A program made the translations under genes and the position numbers. A DNA stretch of 14,035 bases from CF-118 sp035689345. Its GTDB lineage: Bacteria > Chloroflexota > Dormibacteria > Dormibacterales > Dormibacteraceae. Shown here piece after piece: positions 7,581 to 12,826 of the stretch (its first letter is position 1; every line of letters starts with the position of its first letter). The stretch lies in NCBI GenBank assembly GCA_035689345.1, contig DASSLR010000029.1, positions 1 to 14,035 of the forward strand, in the 5' to 3' direction. Below the pieces are notes generated by a model. It made no database searches. It was not told where the DNA came from and saw only the letters and a program-made list of their open reading frames with translations.

Positions 7581-8232
7581 TCGCCGCTCGCGGGCCCGCC
7601 GTGGCCGGTCATCAACGCGACCAGGAGGCGATCGAGGGCTGACTGTGCCTCTACGAGGAGGCCCGTGGCCTCTCCGGTGTCAAGGCCGCGCCTCCGCGCG
7701 AGGCTGGCGAGCTCGTCGATGAACGGCTTGCGGAAACGCAGGAAATCTTCGACCGTATCGCTCAGCGATGCACCGGCTTTCGCCGCTTCGGCTCCGTACT
7801 CGCGCGCATCGCTTTCCGCACGCACGATGAAGGCGGGAGCTTGATCCTGGTTCGCGTCCAGGTATGCCAGCAGGTCACGCGCCAGGCCCCTTCCTCGCTC
7901 GCGAAACCAGCCTCGCTGCGCGTCAGAGAGATTCGACAACCAGCCCTCCTGCGGATACGGCGAGGCCAACGGCCGTGCTCTCCGGTAAGCCCGAGCCATG
8001 CGTTCAGTTGATTCACCGAGGGTGGCCAGGGCGGGCCTGTGCGTCCGTGCGGCCGGCACGAGGGCCTGGACGACGATCGCCGAAAATCGGCGGTGACCGC
8101 CTGGGGTCACGAAGGACGGCACCTGCCCGCGATCGGCCCAGCGTCGCAGCGTGCTGGGCGTGACGCCCAGCCTCTCACTGGCCTCACCCAGCGTCAGCCA
8201 GCTCGGCCGTCGACCCCCCGGCAGGCGCTCAT
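7577..8232 (-). CDS. MerR/excisionase-type HTH regulator heading the haem operon; start disrupted by a homopolymer
   Basis: The N-terminal part reads LTLGEASERLGVTPSTLRRW, then ADRGQVPSFVTPGGHRRF. This is a clear MerR/excisionase-like winged helix with the typical TPGGHRRF wing. About 150 mostly helical residues follow, including SLSDTVEDFLRFRKPFIDEL and a final SALDRLLVALM. This tail has no cysteine, and I do not recognise it; it loosely resembles helical sensor domains such as RsbRD_N. The start is a problem. The frame holding the HTH has no ATG, GTG or TTG upstream of the GTG at 8122, which would remove the HTH. An ATG at 8232 is one base out of frame across a run of six G (plus-strand C 8214-8219). 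A seventh G would give a 218-residue protein beginning MSACRGGRRPSW. Alternatives are a CTG start (8224, 8197 or 8191) or a sequencing error. First gene of the operon, so probably its regulator (inference). Confidence 0.8.
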
Positions 8233-8356
8233 TTCTATCGATAACTGTCTAAAACTATCACCTGTGGGAGGTCGATGCTATCTTCCGCTAGGCGGCGATC
8301 GGCGTTGCTTCAGGCCCTAGAATTCCCCGAGCTCAGGCCACCCCTCGAGGAGAGAG
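8233..8356. promoter_or_regulatory. Intergenic region presumed to hold the haem operon promoter; three GATAG motifs
   Basis: This 124-bp gap is the only non-coding DNA upstream of the nine-gene minus-strand operon, so the promoter should lie here. I see no convincing -35/-10 pair. It contains three CTATC motifs (GATAG on the transcribed strand) starting at 8235, 8255 and 8278, spaced 20 and 23 bp, and a TATCGATA palindrome at 8236-8243. These could be operator half-sites for the regulator, but that is only a suggestion. No recognisable riboswitch is seen. Confidence 0.35.
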
Positions 8357-8518
8357 ATGTCCATGGCGCGTCTGCGGACTCCGCGGAGCTGGGTCGAGGC
8401 GAGCTACCCGAACGTCGGCTACTTCCATGAGGTCGACAAGGGCGGCCACTTCGCAGCCTGGGAAGAGCCGGAGCTGTTCTCGCCCGAGCTGCGCGCGGCG
8501 TTCAGCTCGCTGAACTGA
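8357..8518 (+). pseudogene. 3' remnant of an epoxide hydrolase (alpha/beta hydrolase) gene
   Basis: A 53-codon frame ends in a stretch that matches the C-terminus of bacterial epoxide hydrolases: PRSWVEASYPNVGYFHEVD, then KGGHFAAWEEPELF and ELRAAF. The GGHFAA histidine is the one that completes the catalytic triad in that family. The rest of the roughly 380-residue enzyme, with the nucleophile and oxyanion hole, is absent, and a stop precedes the frame at 8318. An AGGAG four bases before the ATG could let the piece be translated, but an isolated last strand and helix cannot be an enzyme. I treat it as a deletion relic, possibly of an ancestral neighbour of the tetR gene. Confidence 0.7.
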
Positions 8519-8642
8519 TCGGCTCGGTGAGCACGACCAACGCGGCGCGTGGCCCCACAACCGGAAGGTCTCGGATCCGCTAGCTATACGTTCAACGCTT
8601 ATTTCAGGCCATGCAGCCGGATGTAATTGATCAAGCAGACTG

Positions 8643-8658
8643 GCGACCGGCCGGTCGC
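8643..8658. terminator. Perfect 16-bp GC palindrome, possible terminator
   Basis: GCGACCGGCCGGTCGC is self-complementary and can fold as a six-pair stem with a GGCC loop. It lies in the 156-bp gap between the epoxide hydrolase relic and the 3' end of tetR, where transcription from both sides would meet. No T run follows on either strand, so a rho-independent terminator is not proven. Nothing else is recognised in 8519-8674. Confidence 0.3.
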
Positions 8659-8674
8659 GGAGTCCTTGCAGCCG

Positions 8675-9319
8675 TCAGCGGCGCGCGGCGATCGCTTCAA
8701 CGCCGGACGCGATGACGTCGACCACCTGCTCGAGGTACGCCTCGCGGCGTGGATGGTTCTTGCCCCGACGCCTGAGCAGTTCCTCCTCGATGATGAACGA
8801 AAGCAGCGCCCCGACCAGCTGCTTCACCACCGCGGCCGGGTCGAGTCGACGGCGGGCGGCCGGTGACATGAGCGCGGCGAGAGCCGTAGCCGCGGAGCTT
8901 TCGGCCGGGTCGACAATGCGCTCGAGGTACATGCGACCCCACGCCGGGCGCTCGTGGGCGGCCAGGAACACCGCGTGGAGCAGCCGTTTAGTTTCCGGTT
9001 GTCCTGCGCCGAGAAAGAACCCGCGGCCGAGAGCATCGAGCAGCCCTCGCACGGTGACGGTCCGAAGCGCCGCCGCCTGGATCCCGGCTCGCGGCCCGCT
9101 GGCTGCGCGATCGATCAGCCCCTCCATCAGGGCCTCCTTGGACGAGAAGTAGTGGTACAGCGACGCGGCTGAGAGGCGAGCCTCGCGCGCCACGTCGCGC
9201 ATCGACGCCGCGTCAAATCCCCGCCGGCTGAAGACCGACGCGGCGACCCGAAGGATGAGCTCGCGTTGCGCTTCGTAGCCGTCGCTGTGACCCAGAGGCC
9301 GCCCGACGCGTGGTTCCAT
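8675..9319 (-). CDS. TetR-family transcriptional repressor
   Basis: The product has 214 residues. The N-terminal TetR DNA-binding domain lies at about residues 17-65. It shows AQRELILRVAASVFSRRGFD, then MRDVAREARLSAASLYHYFS and SKEAL, the usual helix-turn-helix followed by the YxYFxSKE signature. The remaining 150 residues form a helical ligand-binding and dimer domain that is too variable to name a ligand from. The gene is divergent from the exporter gene with 71 bp between the two starts. This is the classical arrangement of a repressor that controls the pump and itself, released by a pump substrate. The ATG at 9319 is a good fit to the domain start. Confidence 0.93.
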   Translation of the reverse strand: MEPRVGRPLGHSDGYEAQRELILRVAASVFSRRGFDAASMRDVAREARLSAASLYHYFSSKEALMEGLIDRAASGPRAGIQAAALRTVTVRGLLDALGRGFFLGAGQPETKRLLHAVFLAAHERPAWGRMYLERIVDPAESSAATALAALMSPAARRRLDPAAVVKQLVGALLSFIIEEELLRRRGKNHPRREAYLEQVVDVIASGVEAIAARR

Positions 9320-9341
9320 GATGGCTGGCGTGGAATAATTC

Positions 9342-9358
9342 TAATGAACGTTCGATTA
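9342..9358. promoter_or_regulatory. Candidate TetR operator between tetR and the exporter gene
   Basis: The AT-rich patch TAATGAACGTTCGATTA holds a perfect eight-base palindrome GAACGTTC at 9346-9353. It is flanked by TAAT and ATTA, which are complementary but one base off centre. It is the only AT-rich stretch in the divergent gap and would overlap the probable -10 regions in both directions, for example TAGAAT on the minus strand at 9343-9338. Such placement is typical of TetR operators. Binding is inferred. Confidence 0.5.
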
Positions 9359-9390
9359 AATGGGGCATCTTTCAGGGTGAGGTGACGTGG

Positions 9391-11496
9391 ATGGGGTCCA
9401 GACCGAGGTTGACTGCCGGACTCGTGGTGGCGGCGGCGCTTGTCGTGGTCGCTTTGGCGGCACCGTTCGCTGCGAAGCTGAGTGGAATCCAGCAGAACGA
9501 CCCGGCGGCGTTCCTCCCGAGCTCCGCTCAGTCAACCCAGGTGACCAGGCTGCTTGGCGGCTTCCAGGGCGCGAGTTCGATCCCCGTGATCGTCGTCTAC
9601 GAGCGGAAGTCCGGCATCACTCCGGCGGACACGGAACTGGTCGCGGGCCAGGCGGCCGCGGTGAGCGCCGCGGGTGGTGTGGTCGGCGGCGTCTCGCCGG
9701 TGATCGCGTCGAGTGACGGGCAGGCGCTCCAGTTCTTCGCCGAGCTCAACGCGGCGGACTTTCTGAAGGTCGGCGAGGAAGTCGACGCCGTTCGCGCCCG
9801 GGTCCATGGCCAGAACGGGCTTGTCGCGCACGTGACCGGCCCCGCGGCGCTCGCGGCCGACTTCGGTGCCGCATTCAAGGGCCTCGATGTGAAGCTGCTC
9901 CTGGGCACCGGGCTGGTCGTCATCGTCATCCTCCTGCTCGTCTACCGCAGCCCCGTGCTTTGGATGCTCCCGATCTCCGTGGTGGGGATCTCCCTGCTCG
10001 TCGCGCAGGCGCTCGTCTACATGGCAGCCGCCCGATTCGGGCTCCAGTCCAACGGCCAGAGCCAGGGCATCCTCACGATCCTCGTCTTCGGCGCGGGGAC
10101 CGACTATGCCCTCCTGCTGATCAGCCGCTACCGTGAGGAGCTGCGGCACCATGCGTCAGCCGCCGAGGCTGTGCTGGCCGCTTGGCGCGGCGCTGCGCCA
10201 GCGATCCTTGCGTCTGGCTGCACGGTCATCCTCGCGCTCGTCGTCCTGCTGCTCTCTGAGCAGGGTGCCAACCGCACACTTGGCGGCTCGTCGGCCATCG
10301 GCATCGCGGTAGTGATGATCGCGATGCTGACACTGATGCCGGCGATCCTGGCCCTAGCCGGCCGCTGGTTGTTCTGGCCGGTCGTGCCTCATGTGGAATC
10401 CACGGAGAGCACCGGCCGGCTGAGCGTGTGGGACCGAGTGGCCGCCGCGGTCGGCCGGCGTCCACGCGCGACGTGGCTCGCGGCCGCCGGGCTGCTCCTA
10501 TTCCTGATCCTCGGCCTTACCAATCTGAATGCCAGCGGCCTCCCCGCGGACCGCCAGTACACCACCACTCTCGACTCGGTGGCCGGCCAGCATGTCGCCG
10601 ACCGCCATTTCGCCGCCGGGGCCGGCAGTCCACTTTACGTCGTGACCTCGCAATCGACCCAGGCCGACGTCACCGCGAGGCTCGAGTCGCTCGACGGCAT
10701 CACCAGCGTGTCGGCCTACAGCGACTCGGCCGTCCCGGGCGCGCCCGCCAAGGTCGTCGACAGCCGGGTCCTCCTCCTCGCCGGCACCGAGCTCAAGCCT
10801 GATGGTCGGGCTGCGCAGGACCTCGTCGTCTCTGCGCGGAGCACAGTCGCGGCGGTGCCGAACTCGGACGCCCTGGTGGGCGGGACGGCCGCTAGGAGCC
10901 TCGACCAGCGGCTCGCCTCAGAGCGCGACAACCGCGTGATCATCCCGCTCGTGCTTGTGCTGATCCTCGTCGTCCTTTTGATCCTGCTGCGAGCGATCCT
11001 CGCCTCGGTCCTCTTGATCGCCACCGTCGTGCTGTCGTATCTCGCCACCCTCGGCGCCAGCGCCTTCGTGTTCGAACACGTTTTCCACCTCGCAGGTGAG
11101 GATCCATCGTGGCCGCTGACGACGTTCGTGTTCCTGGTCGCACTCGGCATCGACTACAACATCTTCCTGATGACCCGGGTCAGAGAGGAGACCCGCAAGC
11201 TGGGAACGCGGCCCGGCGTGGTGTCCGGTTTGGCGCGGACCGGCGGCGTCATCACCTCGGCCGGCGTGGTTCTGGCCGCGACATTCGCGGTCTTCACGGC
11301 GCTGCCCCTAGTCGTCCTCGTCGAAGTCGGTTTTGCGATCGCGCTCGGCGTGCTCGTCGACACTGCGATCGTGCGGAGCCTGCTCGTGCCGGGACTGATG
11401 TACGACATCGGCGATCCGATCTGGTGGCCGGGCCGGCCTTTCAACGCACGCGCCGCCCAGGCCGGCAAGCGACTCAGGGATGAGACCGCGGCATGA
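9391..11496 (+). CDS. MMPL/RND-superfamily membrane transporter
   Basis: A large inner-membrane exporter of about 701 residues with the duplicated MMPL layout. Numbering here is from the GTG at 9382. An N-terminal membrane helix (about 11-31) is followed by an extracytoplasmic loop domain, then five helices (about 170-335). A second half begins with a helix near 364-381, then a loop domain (about 385-515) and further helices to about 670. Each half carries the proton-relay signature of the family: GTDYALLLISRYREE with Asp241-Tyr242, and GIDYNIFLMTRVREE with Asp591-Tyr592. Substrates of relatives are lipids, siderophore-like compounds or toxic hydrophobic molecules; none can be named here. The ATG at 9391 follows GTGAGG by eight bases; the GTG at 9382, three codons earlier, is the alternative. 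Probably repressed by the divergent TetR protein. Confidence 0.92.
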   Translation: MGSRPRLTAGLVVAAALVVVALAAPFAAKLSGIQQNDPAAFLPSSAQSTQVTRLLGGFQGASSIPVIVVYERKSGITPADTELVAGQAAAVSAAGGVVGGVSPVIASSDGQALQFFAELNAADFLKVGEEVDAVRARVHGQNGLVAHVTGPAALAADFGAAFKGLDVKLLLGTGLVVIVILLLVYRSPVLWMLPISVVGISLLVAQALVYMAAARFGLQSNGQSQGILTILVFGAGTDYALLLISRYREELRHHASAAEAVLAAWRGAAPAILASGCTVILALVVLLLSEQGANRTLGGSSAIGIAVVMIAMLTLMPAILALAGRWLFWPVVPHVESTESTGRLSVWDRVAAAVGRRPRATWLAAAGLLLFLILGLTNLNASGLPADRQYTTTLDSVAGQHVADRHFAAGAGSPLYVVTSQSTQADVTARLESLDGITSVSAYSDSAVPGAPAKVVDSRVLLLAGTELKPDGRAAQDLVVSARSTVAAVPNSDALVGGTAARSLDQRLASERDNRVIIPLVLVLILVVLLILLRAILASVLLIATVVLSYLATLGASAFVFEHVFHLAGEDPSWPLTTFVFLVALGIDYNIFLMTRVREETRKLGTRPGVVSGLARTGGVITSAGVVLAATFAVFTALPLVVLVEVGFAIALGVLVDTAIVRSLLVPGLMYDIGDPIWWPGRPFNARAAQAGKRLRDETAA

Positions 11497-11531
11497 GCGC
11501 GGCGCGAGGTTGCACCCGCCGTGGCAGTGCC

Positions 11532-11565
11532 TGACCGCAGTTTGACGGGAGTTGCGGTGTAACAC
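11532..11565 (+). promoter_or_regulatory. Conserved leader element of the intact tRNA-Asn
   Basis: Two copies of the TGACYRCAGTT-like repeat (11532 and 11543) are followed by GTTGCGGTGTAACACCC. The same order is found at 33-68 in front of the truncated tRNA, about 60 bp before the tRNA start in each case. Conservation between the two loci in otherwise diverged DNA suggests a function, most simply the promoter. The spacing between TTGACG (11542) and the TGTAAC box is too short for a standard sigma-70 promoter, so the exact promoter elements are unclear. Confidence 0.45.
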
Positions 11566-11621
11566 CCGGTACAAGGCGGCCATGGGCGGACAAATGAGTT
11601 CAGAACCTAAGATTGACGATG

Positions 11622-11662
11622 CCGTTCCGGAGTAGCTCAACGGTAGAGCAGGCGGCTGTTAA
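11622..11662 (+). repeat. 41-bp perfect direct repeat, right copy
   Basis: Identical to 122-162. Here the repeat continues into a complete tRNA gene, whereas the left copy breaks off just after the anticodon loop. Confidence 0.9.
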
Positions 11663-11700
11663 CCGCAAGGTTCAGGGTTCGAATCCCTGCTCCGGAGCCA
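11626..11700 (+). tRNA. tRNA-Asn(GTT)
   Basis: All arms can be drawn by eye. Acceptor TCCGGAG pairs with CTCCGGA. The D arm is GCTC/GAGC around AACGGTA. The anticodon stem encloses CTGTTAA with anticodon GTT at 11658-11660. The T arm is CAGGG/CCCTG around TTCGAAT, with discriminator G and an encoded CCA at 11698-11700. The top pair of the anticodon stem is a G-A mismatch, the only irregularity. It inserts asparagine at AAC and AAU codons. It stands alone between the exporter gene and a convergent secreted-protein gene. Confidence 0.96.
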
Positions 11701-11707
11701 AAATCTG

Positions 11708-11726
11708 TTTGCTGCGACTAAGCAAA
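11708..11726. terminator. Hairpin just after the tRNA
   Basis: TTTGCT at 11708 pairs with AGCAAA at 11721 around a seven-base loop. On the minus strand it is followed by a short T-rich stretch (CAGATTTT), so it could also end transcripts arriving from the secreted-protein gene. On the plus strand there is no T run. Confidence 0.35.
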
Positions 11727-11736
11727 TGAGACCGGA

Positions 11737-11758
11737 GACGCGGGGGCCCGCCCGCGTC
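11737..11758. terminator. Strong GC hairpin between tRNA and convergent gene
   Basis: GACGCGGG pairs perfectly with CCCGCGTC around the loop GGCCCG. It lies between the tRNA-Asn and the 3' end of the convergent gene at 11777, where a two-way terminator would be expected. No T tract follows on either strand, so the role as terminator is inferred from position and stem strength. A small second hairpin, CCGAT/ATCGG, lies at 11760-11775. Confidence 0.5.
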
Positions 11759-11776
11759 CCCGATCTGATCATCGGC

Positions 11777-12268
11777 CTACGCGGCGCTGAAGGTCACCTT
11801 GAATGTCTCGGTGCCAGCTAGGCTCGTCGGGCCGGTCGCCGACCCAGAGACCTTTGCCACGAGATGAACACCGTCCAGTCCGCCTGTTCCATGCCCACCT
11901 GTCAGATTTCCGGTCGCCGACGCGAACGTTCCGGTTCCCCAGAACTCCATGACCGCCGTTCCCGATCTGCCGGCAATGGTGCCGGTGAAGACCCCGGAAT
12001 TCTGCGTGTTGAGGGTTCCATCGGCGTGGATCACCAGCTCGCCGGAGCCGACTCGGGTGCCGGACACCAGTCCAGCGAAGTTCTCAGTGAACGTGTAGTC
12101 GATGAAGACGTTGCCATCGGCGAGGCGCTCCACCACGGGCGACAAAGAGATCGTGTCCGTTCCCACACCCTGAGTGGGCTCGTCCGCGTACACGGCCGGC
12201 GCGCCGGCGAGCCAGAGCGCCAATACGAACGGCACAGCCGTCAGACGATACAAATGCCGGAACTGCAT
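11777..12268 (-). CDS. Secreted beta-rich protein, resembling DUF3224/allene-oxide-cyclase-like barrels
   Basis: The product has 163 residues from the ATG at 12268, which follows GGGAG by ten bases. A TTG nine bases earlier sits too close to that site. The N-terminus is a signal peptide: a basic MQFRHLYR, a hydrophobic core around TAVPFVLALWLAGA, and a likely signal-peptidase cut after AVYA. The mature part is made of short glycine-rich strands, such as GSGELVIHADGTLN, FTGTIAGRSGTAVMEFWGTG and GTGGLDGVHLVAKVSGS. This pattern of G-G-R-S-G turns recalls small eight-stranded barrel proteins of the DUF3224 type; the match is by eye and no enzymatic role can be given. It lies 18 nt downstream of the SnoaL-like gene and is probably co-transcribed with it. 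Confidence 0.8.
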   Translation of the reverse strand: MQFRHLYRLTAVPFVLALWLAGAPAVYADEPTQGVGTDTISLSPVVERLADGNVFIDYTFTENFAGLVSGTRVGSGELVIHADGTLNTQNSGVFTGTIAGRSGTAVMEFWGTGTFASATGNLTGGHGTGGLDGVHLVAKVSGSATGPTSLAGTETFKVTFSAA

Positions 12269-12286
12269 CTGAGTCAATCTCCCAAA

Positions 12287-12718
12287 TCAAGCTCTGGCCT
12301 CGGCGCCGACCAGGCCGAGCTGAACCATCATTTCCATCGAGTCGAAGTAGTCGCGCCAGTAGGCGATCTCCCTACCCGCAACCCGCATGGCGCCGGCGTA
12401 GTCGACGGTCACGTGCTTTCCCGTGGGCGGGACATCGCCCGAAGGCAAATGCAGAACGCCGGTGTGCGTGCCGGTGAAGGTGCCTTCCCAGATGACCTGA
12501 GTCGGATCGCTGACCGCGTTGTGGCACTGCACCGTGCAGTCGGGGCACGCTTCGGTCCAGGTTTGATGCCAGTTGCGAAACCCTTCCTTTCCGCGAACGG
12601 TCACTCCGCCTGGCGCACGGAGCTCGAACTCAGGCCCGACGAACTTTATGTATCGCTCCTCGTCCTTTGAATTGAGCGCGTCGATGACGTAGTCGAGCAG
12701 CTCTCGTGGGGTTGGCAT
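12287..12718 (-). CDS. SnoaL-like (NTF2-fold) polyketide-cyclase-family protein
   Basis: The 143-residue product has the size of a single NTF2-like domain. It opens with a helix, PRELLDYVIDALNSKDEERY, then FRNWHQTWTEACPD, VIWEGTFTGTHTG and the closing YWRDYFDSMEMMVQLGL. This ending is the usual signature of SnoaL-like ester cyclases. Members range from true polyketide cyclases to unknown small-molecule binding proteins, and no polyketide genes are nearby, so the substrate is open. The ATG at 12718 has a very strong ribosome site, AGGAGGAGG, just upstream. It is the first gene of a two-gene unit with the secreted protein and diverges from the LuxR/NB-ARC regulator. Confidence 0.88.
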   Translation of the reverse strand: MPTPRELLDYVIDALNSKDEERYIKFVGPEFELRAPGGVTVRGKEGFRNWHQTWTEACPDCTVQCHNAVSDPTQVIWEGTFTGTHTGVLHLPSGDVPPTGKHVTVDYAGAMRVAGREIAYWRDYFDSMEMMVQLGLVGAEARA

Positions 12719-12748
12719 CGGCTTCCTCCTCCTGTTTGATATCGATGG

Positions 12749-12777
12749 AGGCTAGGAGCGAGCTGCCCGACTGTCAC
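12749..12777 (-). promoter_or_regulatory. Candidate promoter of the SnoaL-like gene
   Basis: On the minus strand GTGACA (12777-12772, five of six to TTGACA) is followed after 17 bp by TAGCCT (12754-12749), a TAnnnT-type -10 element. An inverted repeat GCCCG/CGGGC at 12765-12782 surrounds the -35 element and could bind a regulator. Visual call only. Confidence 0.4.
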
Positions 12778-12826
12778 CGGGCGAACTACGGGTTTTTGAG
12801 TGCTTTAATGGCGCTCGGCGGGCGTA

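Noticed and set aside
9382..9390. GTG at 9382 as the exporter start
   Set aside because: Possible, but its ribosome site would be only four bases away, while the ATG at 9391 has GTGAGG at eight bases. Left as an alternative.
122..11662. The segment between the tRNA repeats as a proven genomic island
   Set aside because: No integrase, transposase or other mobility gene is seen, the cargo includes core haem genes, and base composition looks even by eye. Kept only as a hypothesis.
12269..12277. TTG at 12277 as start of the secreted protein
   Set aside because: The GGGAG site ends one base before it, which is too close; the ATG at 12268 has proper spacing and a normal signal peptide.
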